Source: JAEHDI01 sp035455185
GTDB lineage: Bacteria > Acidobacteriota > Terriglobia > Bryobacterales > Bryobacteraceae
Reading direction: 5' to 3'
Assembly (NCBI GenBank): GCA_035455185.1
Contig: DATIFQ010000546.1
Coordinates: 1-63,545, forward strand
Length of the DNA: 63,545 bases
Below the pieces are notes generated by a model that was given only the letters and a program-made list of their open reading frames with translations, ran no database searches and was not told the origin of the DNA. The translations under genes were made by a program, and so were the position numbers. How positions within the stretch are numbered: position 1 is the stretch's first letter; every line of letters begins with the position of its first letter. Of the stretch, positions 26,984-36,013 are shown piece after piece.

Positions 26984-28183
26984 TCAGATTGTCTTCATGC
27001 CGAACAGTTTTGCGGCATTGTTGTGATAAACCTTTTTCAAGATCGCGTCAGGAAGGCCGATGCCGTAAATCCGCCACCGCCCCTGCGGCGGAACCTCGCT
27101 GGGTGCGTAGTCGAAGTATTCGTCCTCGGTTTCGAGGAACCGGAAGTAGGCCTGGAACATCGGCGGACGGAGATCCTGCTGCGGAACGTTTTTGCCGTTC
27201 GGCGTGGCATCGGTGCCGAACATGATGCGGTCCGGAAACTCGCCGAAGAACTTCCGCGAGCGCCGCGGCTGCCGGCCGAGCTCGCCGATACGGGCGCCGA
27301 TTTCGACGTGCAGATTCGGGAACTTCTTTAGCCAGGTGGAAACCTCGTCGAGATTCTCCGGATGGTTGGCCACGTGGAGTCCGATGAACTGCGTCTTCGG
27401 ATGCCTCTCGATCACCCGGTTGCGCGCGGCGAGAAGCTCCGCCTTCGGCGGAAAATCTTTACCGTAGAACGACCAGTCGGGATGATTGGCGAGTTCCTCC
27501 CAGCGTTCGTTGAAGCGGTCGATCGGCGTGAAGAACGCGTCGGGATCGCCTGTGTGGATCACTACCGGCAGTTTCAGCTCGCCCGCCGCTTCCCACATGG
27601 GATCGAAGCGTGGGTCGTCCACTTTCACCAGCGGGCCTTCCTTGCCTCTTTCGCGCAAATACAGGCCGAGGGTCTTGGCGATTTTCAGACCGATTGCGCC
27701 GGCATCTTTCCCGCGCTTCAGCTCGTCCGCCTGCCATTTCGGATAGTCAGGTTCCTGGACCTTGTCCCACGCCGGCGTAATGCAGTTGGCATAGTGTCCC
27801 TTGTACTTGCCGAGCACTTCGACATTGCGCTTGAGGTCGTCGCCGTAACCTCCGGAGACATTGATCAGCGTCTGGAGGTTGATCTCGTCCATCCACTGCA
27901 TGATCTGGTCAAGCTGCTTGACGGCTTCCGGAGATGGGCCGCCAGACTCCGGGGCGCGCCGGCGGCCAAAGACGCTCGCCAGATGCGTGTGGACGTCGAT
28001 CACCGGGTACTTCGCTTTGACGATCGGGTGCTCGGGAACAACGAGCATGCTCTTGGGTTGAAACTCTTCGAGCACAAGTTTCGTCGACGCACTTTTCTCC
28101 GCTGTTGGAGCGGGCGGCTTCGAACACGAAGTCAGTGTCGCGCCAAGCCCGCCGGCAAGAAAAGTGCGTCGCGAAGACCACAT
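26984..28183 (-). CDS. Exported amidohydrolase-family (TIM-barrel) protein
   Basis: A 399-residue hydrolase of the amidohydrolase-2 group. The N-terminus WSSRRTFLAGGLGATLTSCSKP combines a twin-arginine pattern with a possible lipobox (LTSC), so it may be a Tat-exported lipoprotein. Metal-site motifs are VIDVHTHL, LPVVIHTGDPD, QFIGLHVANHPE and RIMFGTDATPNG. It heads the operon with two GH109-like genes and probably acts on a sugar-derived lactone or acid in the same pathway; that is inference. ATG 28183 is preferred because it begins the Tat signal; an in-frame GTG at 28207 would add eight residues. Neither has a strong Shine-Dalgarno. Confidence 0.83.
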   Translation of the reverse strand: MWSSRRTFLAGGLGATLTSCSKPPAPTAEKSASTKLVLEEFQPKSMLVVPEHPIVKAKYPVIDVHTHLASVFGRRRAPESGGPSPEAVKQLDQIMQWMDEINLQTLINVSGGYGDDLKRNVEVLGKYKGHYANCITPAWDKVQEPDYPKWQADELKRGKDAGAIGLKIAKTLGLYLRERGKEGPLVKVDDPRFDPMWEAAGELKLPVVIHTGDPDAFFTPIDRFNERWEELANHPDWSFYGKDFPPKAELLAARNRVIERHPKTQFIGLHVANHPENLDEVSTWLKKFPNLHVEIGARIGELGRQPRRSRKFFGEFPDRIMFGTDATPNGKNVPQQDLRPPMFQAYFRFLETEDEYFDYAPSEVPPQGRWRIYGIGLPDAILKKVYHNNAAKLFGMKTI

Positions 28184-28293
28184 GAAACCGATTTCATTCT
28201 TAGGCACGGAGCCAGCATATATTCGCTTCCACCGGATGTCAACACGAGCGTCTCACGAGCACCAGAACTGCCACAGTAACCGAATTCTCTCGC

Positions 28294-28323
28294 TTGACAC
28301 GAACTCGCCAACCAGAATATAAT
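28294..28323 (+). promoter_or_regulatory. Consensus sigma-70 promoter of the respiratory cluster
   Basis: TTGACA at 28294-28299 and TATAAT at 28318-28323 are separated by 18 bases, both hexamers perfect. A start near 28330 would give a leader of about 40 nt before the Rieske gene at 28372. It is the best vegetative promoter that I noticed in the window and precedes 14 co-directional respiratory genes. Confidence 0.75.
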
Positions 28324-28371
28324 CCGGGCAACAAGAGGGGAGACTGGGAACCAGCTCCTCTGGGAAAATCT

Positions 28372-28977
28372 ATGGAGACGACGCAGCCCCCGCGGGGAAG
28401 GACCGTGCCAGCGGTGAATCCGCCTTTGAGAGGCGCCTCAGGCACTGCCGGCGAGCCGCCCCGCGGCGCAGTCCCGGCCCTTTCAGAGGCAGAAAAAAAG
28501 AACGCGCGCCGCCGGGTCGTTTGGACCGCGGTCATCGGGTTCCTTTCCGCCAGCTTCTTGATGTTCCTCCGCTTCTTCTTTCCGAGGACCCTGTTCGAAC
28601 CGAGCACGCTATTCCGAATCGGTTTCCCCTCGGATTTCGGACTCGGCGTGGATGAGCGCTTCAAGCAGTCGCACCGGATCTGGGTGGTCCGGCAGACGGA
28701 CAAGCTGTTCGTCATCTATGCGAAGTGCACACACCTCGGATGCACGCCGAACTGGATCGAGACTGAAAACAAGTTCAAGTGCCCATGCCACGGAAGCGGA
28801 TACGACGTGGAGGGTAAGAATTTCGAAGGACCGGCCCCCCGTCCGATGGACCGCGCCCATGTTGAGGTCGATCCCGAAGGCCAGATTGTGGTGGACACCA
28901 GTCGGCTGTATCAGTGCCCGCCAGGGGCGGTCTGCCAGTTTGACACAGATCCGAACTCGTACTTGATCGTTTCGTAA
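28372..28977 (+). CDS. Rieske 2Fe-2S protein of a bc-type complex
   Basis: A 201-residue membrane-anchored Rieske subunit. A Pro/Arg-rich cytoplasmic tail of about 45 residues is followed by one transmembrane helix (48-70) and the periplasmic domain. The cluster ligands are in CTHLGC (Cys119, His121, with Cys124 for the disulfide) and CPCHGSGY (Cys137, His140, with Cys139 for the disulfide). A cysteine pair near the C-terminus (CPPGAVC) is an additional feature. It accepts electrons from quinol in the bc complex. ATG 28372 is preferred over an upstream TTG because that TTG is itself the -35 box of the promoter. Cytochrome b genes follow. Confidence 0.93.
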   Translation: METTQPPRGRTVPAVNPPLRGASGTAGEPPRGAVPALSEAEKKNARRRVVWTAVIGFLSASFLMFLRFFFPRTLFEPSTLFRIGFPSDFGLGVDERFKQSHRIWVVRQTDKLFVIYAKCTHLGCTPNWIETENKFKCPCHGSGYDVEGKNFEGPAPRPMDRAHVEVDPEGQIVVDTSRLYQCPPGAVCQFDTDPNSYLIVS

Positions 28978-29042
28978 TGGACCTTATGCCATAGCACGTT
29001 GTGAGCGAAAAGCGGCAGTCGGAGCGAACGAAAGAAATCGCC

Positions 29043-29921
29043 ATGGAACACAGGCCAGAGGAATCGAGGGGCGTCACGGAACTAGCCGAGAAGGCGCGGA
29101 AGGAGATCGCCGGCCTCGTCGAGGACCTGAAGCAACCTCAGAAGACTCAGCTCTGGAAGTCCGTCTTCCGCGTCAAGCACGAGCGCTCGGACACCCGGAA
29201 CCGTTCGCTGGGGGTTCTGTCAAACGTCTTTCTCCATTTGCATCCAGCCAGGATCAACCGTGACGCCGTCCGCTACAGCTACACCTGGGGCATGGGAGGG
29301 ATCAGTTTCTATCTGTTCCTCGTACTGACCTTCACCGGCGTGATGTTGATGTTCTACTACCACCCCACAAAGGTTCAAGCTTTCCGCGACGTCCTCTATT
29401 TGGAGCACGACGTGCCGTTCGGTAAGTTGCTGCGAAACATGCACCGCTGGGCGGCGCACCTGATGATCATCACCGTCTGGCTGCACATGTTTCGCGTGGT
29501 TTTGACCGGGTCCTACAAGAAACCCCGCGAGTTCAACTGGTGTGTCGGAGTCATTCTGCTGGTACTGACATTGCTCCTCTCTTTTACCGGCTATCTGTTG
29601 CCGGACGATCAGCTTGGTTTCTGGGCGGTAACGGTTGGGACGAACATGGCCAGAGCGACTCCATTGCTCGGGAGCGAAGGGCCGTTCGGCCCCGAGCTGG
29701 GTATGACGCCGTTCAATGATGTGCGTTTCGCCCTGTTGGGGGGCTCTATTGTTGATGCGAACGCGCTGCTGCGAGCGTACATCTGGCATTGCCTCGCGAT
29801 TCCAATCATCGCAGCGGTGTTTATGGGCGTTCACTTCTGGCGTGTTCGTAAGGATGGGGGCATCTCCGGTCCGGCGCCCGTGATGCTGGAGTCGGAGATG
29901 AAAGTGGAGCATTCGCGGTAA
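29043..29921 (+). CDS. Cytochrome b, N-terminal (b6-like) subunit
   Basis: A 292-residue integral membrane protein with four transmembrane helices after a 65-residue charged cytoplasmic N-terminus. Heme ligands are visible in helix B (HRWAAHLMII and WLHMFRVV, spaced as H-x13-H) and helix D (AYIWHCLAIP and GVHFW). It is the b6-like half of a split cytochrome b, carrying the two b hemes. The C-terminal half is encoded by the next gene. An in-frame GTG at 29001 would add 14 residues; ATG 29043 is favoured by the purine-rich GAAAGAAA upstream. It acts with the Rieske protein in quinol oxidation. Confidence 0.92.
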   Translation: MEHRPEESRGVTELAEKARKEIAGLVEDLKQPQKTQLWKSVFRVKHERSDTRNRSLGVLSNVFLHLHPARINRDAVRYSYTWGMGGISFYLFLVLTFTGVMLMFYYHPTKVQAFRDVLYLEHDVPFGKLLRNMHRWAAHLMIITVWLHMFRVVLTGSYKKPREFNWCVGVILLVLTLLLSFTGYLLPDDQLGFWAVTVGTNMARATPLLGSEGPFGPELGMTPFNDVRFALLGGSIVDANALLRAYIWHCLAIPIIAAVFMGVHFWRVRKDGGISGPAPVMLESEMKVEHSR

Positions 29922-30004
29922 GGGGCGGGCCGCCTCGAGGCTGGGCAACCCGAGGGTAGCCTTTCCGCCGGCCTGAGCGCCGTTCTGCGGCGCGGAGGAA
30001 GAGC

Positions 30005-30940
30005 ATGGACTGGGCGCAGTTGTGGGAGATCGTATCGCTCCCGGATAACGTGCCGATCGTGGCGCTGGCCATCCTTGTGCCGTTCTATGCATGGTACGGG
30101 CTGCGGCAAGCTCGGGCGACCGACCGGCTCACGGTTGCGCTCGAGGCCGATCCGCAACTGGCCAAAACCCACCACCGCAAAGTTCATCCCTACAAGCCCG
30201 GTTGGGCCCGTGAGGTTCAGGTCTGGCCGTACCTGCTGCGAATCGAATTCCTGGCGGCGGTGATTGTCACGCTCGTGCTGATGATCTGGTCGATCACTCT
30301 CAACGCCCCGCTCGAGGAGCCGGCCAACCCCAATCACACGATGAACCCGGCGAAAGCCCCCTGGTATTTCGTGGGACTCCAGGAAATGCTGGTGTACTTC
30401 GACCCATGGTTTGCCGGCGTCGTACTCCCCACGTTGATCATCATCGGCCTGATGGTCTTTCCCTACATCGACACGAATCCGCTCGGCATCGGCTATTACA
30501 CGATTCGCCAGCGTAAGGTCGCCCTGGCGGGATTCGGCGTGGGATTCGTGATCTGGCTGCTGCTCATCTTCATCGGCACGTTCATCCGGGGGCCTGGGTG
30601 GATGTGGTTCTGGCCGGGCCAGACCTGGGACCACACTCGTGTCATTTACGAAGTGAACCGGAATCTGCCGGACCTGTTCGGCATTTCAAACCCGGTAGTC
30701 GGCGCCATTCTCGGAATTCTAGTCATCGGCCTTTTTTATGCTGGCTCAGGCTGGGGCATTCATAAGCTGGTCACCAGGTCGACGCTTGATCGGAAAATCT
30801 ACGAGCGAACGAGTCTTCTGCAATATCTGACGTTTCAGGTTTTTGCAATCACGATCCTGGTGGGTTTGCCGGCGAAGATGCTGTTGCGGCTATTGTTTCG
30901 GATCAAGTACGTGCTCGTGACGCCCTGGTTCAACGTTTAG
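30005..30940 (+). CDS. Cytochrome b C-terminal (subunit IV-like) protein
   Basis: A 311-residue membrane protein corresponding to the C-terminal part of cytochrome b or to b6f subunit IV, but longer than subunit IV (about 160). The quinol-site motif PEWY is represented by KAPWYFVGLQEML. About six hydrophobic segments are present (around 18-33, 85-105, 137-157, 176-197, 236-256 and 278-297), two or three more than the classical subunit, so the end is lineage-specific. The ATG has GGAGGAAG upstream. It lies between the N-terminal cytochrome b gene and the multiheme cytochrome gene, consistent with a single complex. Confidence 0.9.
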   Translation: MDWAQLWEIVSLPDNVPIVALAILVPFYAWYGLRQARATDRLTVALEADPQLAKTHHRKVHPYKPGWAREVQVWPYLLRIEFLAAVIVTLVLMIWSITLNAPLEEPANPNHTMNPAKAPWYFVGLQEMLVYFDPWFAGVVLPTLIIIGLMVFPYIDTNPLGIGYYTIRQRKVALAGFGVGFVIWLLLIFIGTFIRGPGWMWFWPGQTWDHTRVIYEVNRNLPDLFGISNPVVGAILGILVIGLFYAGSGWGIHKLVTRSTLDRKIYERTSLLQYLTFQVFAITILVGLPAKMLLRLLFRIKYVLVTPWFNV

Positions 30941-30978
30941 ATGGCCGGGACGCGAATGATTCAGGTGGAACTGCTCTG

Positions 30979-33900
30979 ATGCCCGACGAGATTAACCGGG
31001 AAGTGAGAAGCACGGACGCCGAGCCGGATCCGGTCGTCGATTCGTCGCTGAGTGGACCGCTCCTCATAGCGGCCGTCGTACTCTTTCTCACGATGGTATG
31101 GGCGCTCTATGATGAGCTGTTCTCCCAGCGCCCCTGGAAACACTACCAGGCTCAATTCGTGCGGCTCTACACGGCGCACCTCCAGAAAGTAGGTCCGAGA
31201 GCTGCCGCGGCCGAGAAGGAAGCACGCAGCTCCCCGGAGTTTCAGAAGATCGAGCAACTCCTGAAGAAGGCCGAAGACTCGGCTGCTCCCAAGGTGAAGG
31301 AGATTGACCGCGAAGTGGACGGCATTCGGCGTCAGTTGGCAGCCATCAAGAGCCCGTTTCAGGATGTGCGCGCCAGGATCGCCGCATTGACCTACGAACT
31401 GGACCATGCAGCCGGCAAGGCCGCGCGGGACTCCATTCGGCGGGAAGTGGACGAGATCCGCAAAAGGCAGATGAGCGTGGATCTCCCAGCTGACGGGGCC
31501 GGGGCCGCAGTAAGCGCACAGAACCTCAGCTTCGTCGACCTCGAAAAGAGGTTCAACGAACTCCGGACCCGCGAGGCCCAGCTCATTTCCGAGAGGGCCA
31601 CCGTCACCAATCAGGCGCGGGAGCTCCGAAGGACGCGCAACGAGTATCTGAGCGAGCACATGGTTGGGCTCGGTCCCCAGCAGATCGAAGGATTGCTGCG
31701 GAAGATGCACGGCTTCCGGATTGAGATCAAACAGATTCACATTGAGGAGGCCGGTCTGGTGGACCGGTGCGAGTCCTGCCACCTCGGCATTAGTGAGCCG
31801 CTGCCGCTCACCGCCGCCGACATGGGCGGCAACCGGGTGTTCGTCAGCCATCCCAACCGTACGTTGCTCACGCTTCACGATCCGATCCGGTTCGGTTGCA
31901 CCCCCTGTCACAACGGCAACGGGCTGGCCACTGCCAGCGTCGAAGGCGCGCATGGGAACTACAAGCACTGGCTCTGGCCGCTGTTCCCCAAGGAGAACAG
32001 CGAGGCCGGCTGCCTGCAATGCCACTTCACGGACCGCGTCCTCGACCAGGCCCCGGTTCTGACTCGCGGGCGCGATCTCTTCGAGCTGAAGGGCTGCGTC
32101 GGATGCCACCGTCATGAGGAGTTTGACCGCGAGTCCGACGCGCTCACCAGCATCCGCTCGAACATTCAGAACCTGGAGGTCCAGCAGAAAGAATCCCGCC
32201 TCGAGGCCGACCGCGAAGTCCAGCGGGGCGACACGGCCGAATCCAACGACCAGGCGCAGCAACACTACGCCAAGGCAGAGCGGCTGCGCGTCACATCGAG
32301 CAACATGGACGCCAGAATCAAGGAGCTTGACCTGCAGGCGAAATCTGTGATGCAGGATCTGAAGAAGGTCGCTCCCAACCTGAAGGACGTTCGGCTGAAG
32401 CTCCACAAAAACTGGATCCCCGTGTGGCTGAAGAATCCTCACGCGTTTCGGCCGGGGACGAAAATGCCCAGATTCCGCCTGGTCGACCAGGAGGTTCGCG
32501 CACTGTCAGCTTTCATCTGGCAGTCCGGCTGGCAGGGACCCGCTCCGGCGCCGCAGCCAAAGGGCGACGCCGCCCACGGCAAAGAACTGTTCGAGACGCG
32601 CGGGTGCATGGCCTGTCATTCGATGGGTGAGGGAAACAATCGGGCCGGCGGCGAGTTCGCAGCCAACCTGTCCCGTCTCGGCGAGAAGGCAAACTACGAC
32701 TACATCGTCCGTTGGGTGCATAATCCCAGGGACCGAACGCGGCCCTACTGTCCCTACGAGAAACGGGATCTCGGCCCAGAGGACTACGCTCGCCACGGTC
32801 TCCCGTTCTCCTTCGGCCTCGATCGCTCGACGTGCCCGAACGACGGCCACGAGTTGCAGGTCCAGAACATGACGGTGATGCCGAGCCTCCGGCTTACCAC
32901 GGAGGAGGCGCGTGACATCGCTACGTACCTGACCTCCCTCAAGCACGACGATGCGGCGTATCCGTCGGACGTGGCTTTTATGGACGATCGCCGTCTGGCC
33001 GAACAGGGACGGCAGCTCACCAGCCGCTATGGATGCGGCAGTTGCCACGAAATCGCCGGACTGGAAGACGCGCCGCGCATCGGCACCGAACTCACCAAGG
33101 AGGGTAGCAAGCCTCTCGAGCAACTCGATTTCGCGCTCTTGGAACAGAAGGCCAAAGCGGAGGGTTGGTACAACCACAAGGGCTTTTTCGAGCGTAAGAT
33201 CAAGGACCCGGCGTTCTTCGACACGGGCCGCGAGAAGGCGCTCGAGGACCGGCTGCGAATGCCGAACTTCGAGTTGTCGCCGGAAGACTCCCGCGCCCTC
33301 ATCACGTTCCTGTTGGGGAGTCTGGACTCGCCCTTCCGATCTGAGTTCCGCTCCATCCCGCAGCAGTTCCGCTATATCCCGACCGACCAGCAGAAGGACC
33401 TGCAGGAAGGCTGGTGGCTGGTCAAGAAGTACAACTGCATGGGCTGTCACACGGTCCAGGCCGGCCAGCACTCCGTGCTGAGCGCGCTTCCTCGTTATCA
33501 GGATCCGGACTGGAAGGAACAGTTGCCCCCCTCGCTCGTGCAGGAAGGGGCCCGCGTGAATCCCGAGTGGCTTGCGCGCTTCCTCAGCAATCCAGCCATG
33601 ACCGAGAAGGACACGTCCAGGAACGGCGTCCGCACGTATCTCAAGGCCCGGATGCCGACGTTCAGCTTCTCTCCCAACGAAATCCGCATCCTGGTGCGGT
33701 TTTTCGAGGCCGCCGCGGGACAGTCGAGCCCTTACATCCCGTCGAAGCTCGAACCGCTGACCGAGCCGGAGCGCCAGATGGCCCGCGCGTTGTTCTCGTC
33801 GCCGGGCGCGCCGTGCCTCAGGTGCCACCTGGTCGGCGAGCCACGTCATGACCGCTCGGCTACGGCGCCAAACTTCCTCGTGGCAAGGGAGCGGCTCAAG

Positions 33901-34182
33901 CCGGCTTGGACCGCCCGGTGGATGCTCGATCCCCAGATGATCAGTCCCGGTACGGCCATGCCGTCAGGATTGTTCCGGCGGGAGGACGATCGTTGGGTCT
34001 CCGCCGGCCCCACGCCGGGGATCTTCTCAGGTTATCGCGGAGATCACGTCGATCTTCTCGTCCGCTATATGTTCCAACTGACTCCGCAGGAGCAGAGTGC
34101 CTTAATTCAAAGACTGCCGGCAACGGCCCGCACTGACCGGCCGCCGCCGGACGAGACGGCGACGGTCGCGCATTCCCGGTAA
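30979..34182 (+). CDS. Giant membrane-anchored c-type cytochrome with eight CxxCH motifs
   Basis: A 1067-residue periplasmic cytochrome. A transmembrane helix (about 27-46) anchors it with the rest outside. Residues 75-250 are charged heptad-like helix (coiled coil). Eight CxxCH heme motifs start at about residues 264, 307, 345, 373, 543, 686, 820 and 946, with a second helical insert at 385-450. The last four motifs are spaced by 125-145 residues, suggesting a string of mono-heme cytochrome c domains. It sits between the bc-complex and oxidase genes and is the obvious candidate electron carrier between them. The architecture is not one I can match to a named protein. The ATG at 30979 overlaps nothing and has weak CTG-rich upstream sequence. 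Confidence 0.9.
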   Translation: MPDEINREVRSTDAEPDPVVDSSLSGPLLIAAVVLFLTMVWALYDELFSQRPWKHYQAQFVRLYTAHLQKVGPRAAAAEKEARSSPEFQKIEQLLKKAEDSAAPKVKEIDREVDGIRRQLAAIKSPFQDVRARIAALTYELDHAAGKAARDSIRREVDEIRKRQMSVDLPADGAGAAVSAQNLSFVDLEKRFNELRTREAQLISERATVTNQARELRRTRNEYLSEHMVGLGPQQIEGLLRKMHGFRIEIKQIHIEEAGLVDRCESCHLGISEPLPLTAADMGGNRVFVSHPNRTLLTLHDPIRFGCTPCHNGNGLATASVEGAHGNYKHWLWPLFPKENSEAGCLQCHFTDRVLDQAPVLTRGRDLFELKGCVGCHRHEEFDRESDALTSIRSNIQNLEVQQKESRLEADREVQRGDTAESNDQAQQHYAKAERLRVTSSNMDARIKELDLQAKSVMQDLKKVAPNLKDVRLKLHKNWIPVWLKNPHAFRPGTKMPRFRLVDQEVRALSAFIWQSGWQGPAPAPQPKGDAAHGKELFETRGCMACHSMGEGNNRAGGEFAANLSRLGEKANYDYIVRWVHNPRDRTRPYCPYEKRDLGPEDYARHGLPFSFGLDRSTCPNDGHELQVQNMTVMPSLRLTTEEARDIATYLTSLKHDDAAYPSDVAFMDDRRLAEQGRQLTSRYGCGSCHEIAGLEDAPRIGTELTKEGSKPLEQLDFALLEQKAKAEGWYNHKGFFERKIKDPAFFDTGREKALEDRLRMPNFELSPEDSRALITFLLGSLDSPFRSEFRSIPQQFRYIPTDQQKDLQEGWWLVKKYNCMGCHTVQAGQHSVLSALPRYQDPDWKEQLPPSLVQEGARVNPEWLARFLSNPAMTEKDTSRNGVRTYLKARMPTFSFSPNEIRILVRFFEAAAGQSSPYIPSKLEPLTEPERQMARALFSSPGAPCLRCHLVGEPRHDRSATAPNFLVARERLKPAWTARWMLDPQMISPGTAMPSGLFRREDDRWVSAGPTPGIFSGYRGDHVDLLVRYMFQLTPQEQSALIQRLPATARTDRPPPDETATVAHSR

Positions 34183-34206
34183 TTATGCCGCATGAAAAGG
34201 AGAAAG

Positions 34207-35106
34207 ATGAAAACGCAACATCGATCCGCAACACAGAGGGCCGGAGCAGCGATGATCGCTCTGACAGCGGTCGCAGCGCTTGCTCTCATGCCTGGCTGCG
34301 GCGGAAAGAAAGAGACAACCCCCGCGGCCGGGGAACAGCCGGCCGCCGGAGGTGAAGTCTGGCGCCCGACCGGCGACGAGGGAACGGTTACTGGCAAGGT
34401 CTCCTTCAAGGGGCAGCCGCCGAAGTTCCCCGCCATTTCGATGGATGCGGACGCCGTCTGCGCGGCCAAGCATTCCGGTCCCGTGCACCCGGAGGCGGTG
34501 ATCGCCAATCCCAATGGAACTTTGAAGAATGTGTTCGTTCACGTGAAGAGCGGCCTCGAGGGCAAGACCTTCGCCGTCCCGACGGAACCCGTTGTTCTTG
34601 ATCAGGTGGGTTGCCTGTACAACCCTCACGTGCTGGGGATACAGGCGCGGCAGGACCTCAAGGTGGTGACGAGCGACAACACCACGCACAACATCCATCC
34701 GCTGCCTAAGATTAATCGCGAATGGAACATCTCGCAACCGCCCCACGCGGATCCGATCATCAGGTCATTCAGCCGTCCGGAGATCAGCGTCCCTGTGAAG
34801 TGCAATCAGCATCCTTGGATGAGAGCGTACATTCACGTCGTCTCTGATCCCTTCTTTGCCGTCTCCGACGACCAGGGCTCATTCGAGATCAAGGGGCTGC
34901 CGCCGGGCAACTACGAGATCGAAGCCCTGCACGAGCATTACGGCGCGCAGACGCAAAAGGTCACGGTCGCGCCCAAGGGGTCGGCTTCGGTCGAATTCTC
35001 ATATAACGCTACGCAGGCGTACCGCGCCGGCTCTCTTCGGATGATGCCGGCCCTGGTCATCCCCTGCTGCGGAGGTGGAGGAACAGAACGTGGCGCGAGC
35101 CACTAG
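34207..35106 (+). CDS. Cupredoxin-like lipoprotein with carboxypeptidase-regulatory-like domain
   Basis: A 299-residue outer-face lipoprotein (signal ending ALALMPGCGGK, Cys as lipidation site). After a Gly/Pro/Ala linker, residues 65-215 form a plastocyanin-like domain: HNIHP supplies one histidine and CNQHPWMRAYIHV has the C-x2-H-x2-M arrangement of a type 1 copper site. The C-terminal 80 residues (GSFEIKGLPPGNYEIEALHE) are a carboxypeptidase-regulatory-like beta-sandwich. It ends with CCGGGG. Its place between the multiheme cytochrome and heme O synthase genes suggests electron transfer or copper delivery to the oxidase. ATG 34207 follows AGGAGA; an ATG at 34192 would add five residues. 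Confidence 0.82.
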   Translation: MKTQHRSATQRAGAAMIALTAVAALALMPGCGGKKETTPAAGEQPAAGGEVWRPTGDEGTVTGKVSFKGQPPKFPAISMDADAVCAAKHSGPVHPEAVIANPNGTLKNVFVHVKSGLEGKTFAVPTEPVVLDQVGCLYNPHVLGIQARQDLKVVTSDNTTHNIHPLPKINREWNISQPPHADPIIRSFSRPEISVPVKCNQHPWMRAYIHVVSDPFFAVSDDQGSFEIKGLPPGNYEIEALHEHYGAQTQKVTVAPKGSASVEFSYNATQAYRAGSLRMMPALVIPCCGGGGTERGASH

Positions 35107-35995
35107 CGCAGAGCTCGCCGGGCGGGCCTTGCCGCTCGAAGGCCGCAAGCTCCTTGCGTATCTGGAGCTGACCAAGCCGCGCGTAACCGTGATGATCTTC
35201 CTGGTTACGATCGCCGCCTTCCGGCTCGGCTCTCCGGCACAAACCGACGGTTGGAGATTACTATGCACCGTAGCCGGCGTCGGACTGCTCGCCGGCGGTA
35301 TATTCTCCCTAAACCAGTACATCGAGCGCGACATCGACGGCGTCATGCGCCGCACGGGGATGCGGCCGCTTCCCCGGGGGGAGCTCAAGCCGCGCGAAGC
35401 GCTCCGTTTTGGGCTGGCGCTCACGATCCTGGGTGTCGCCATGCTCGCGCTGCTCGTCAACGCCCTTAGCGCCGTGCTGGCCGTTTGTACGCTCGTCGGG
35501 TACCTGTTTGTGTACACGCCGCTGAAGACCAGGACGCCTTACTGTACCCTCGCCGGCGCCTTCCCTGGAGCCATGCCGCCGCTGCTCGGCTGGGCTGCCG
35601 CCCGCGGCGAGATGGGAGTGGAAGCTTGGGCGCTGTTCGCCGTCCTTTTCTTCTGGCAGTTTCCGCACTTTCACGCGATCGCCCGGCTGTATCGCGAGGA
35701 CTATGAGCGCGCCGGCGTTCGCATGCTGCCGGTGATCGAGGCCTCTGGCAACCGGACCGGCCGGCAGATCCTGCTCACCGCGCTGCTGCTGGTTCCGGCG
35801 AGCCTGGCCCCGGCGCTCCTCGGTCTGACTGGATCCGTCTACCTCGGCGGCGCCGTCCTTCTCAGTCTTTGGTTTCTGTACCACGGCGTACAGTCGTTCC
35901 GGGTGGCGTCCCCGCGGCAAGCGCAGCGATTGCTGGGTGCATCGATTGTTTACCTGCCCGCGCTGTTCCTGCTGATGGTGCTGGACGCGCGGTGA
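35090..35995 (+). CDS. ctaB: Heme O synthase (protoheme IX farnesyltransferase)
   Basis: A 301-residue membrane prenyltransferase of the UbiA superfamily that farnesylates heme B for the oxidase. It has LTKPRVTVMIFLVT and the catalytic aspartate-rich motif NQYIERDIDGVMRRT with RPLPRG, then the second block FFWQFPHFHAIARLYREDY. About nine hydrophobic segments fit the family. GTG 35090 is preferred since GGAGG lies eight bases upstream; a GTG at 35075 would add five residues. The gene overlaps the end of the cupredoxin gene by 17 nt, which supports co-translation. Confidence 0.93.
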   Translation: MARATSAELAGRALPLEGRKLLAYLELTKPRVTVMIFLVTIAAFRLGSPAQTDGWRLLCTVAGVGLLAGGIFSLNQYIERDIDGVMRRTGMRPLPRGELKPREALRFGLALTILGVAMLALLVNALSAVLAVCTLVGYLFVYTPLKTRTPYCTLAGAFPGAMPPLLGWAAARGEMGVEAWALFAVLFFWQFPHFHAIARLYREDYERAGVRMLPVIEASGNRTGRQILLTALLLVPASLAPALLGLTGSVYLGGAVLLSLWFLYHGVQSFRVASPRQAQRLLGASIVYLPALFLLMVLDAR

Positions 35996-36013
35996 CCGGA
36001 TAGGAGGCGTTTC

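Noticed and set aside
30961..33849. Antisense open frames of 493 and 447 codons over the multiheme cytochrome gene
   Set aside because: The plus strand carries eight CxxCH motifs in one frame; the antisense frames have no domain and no ribosome site that I could see.
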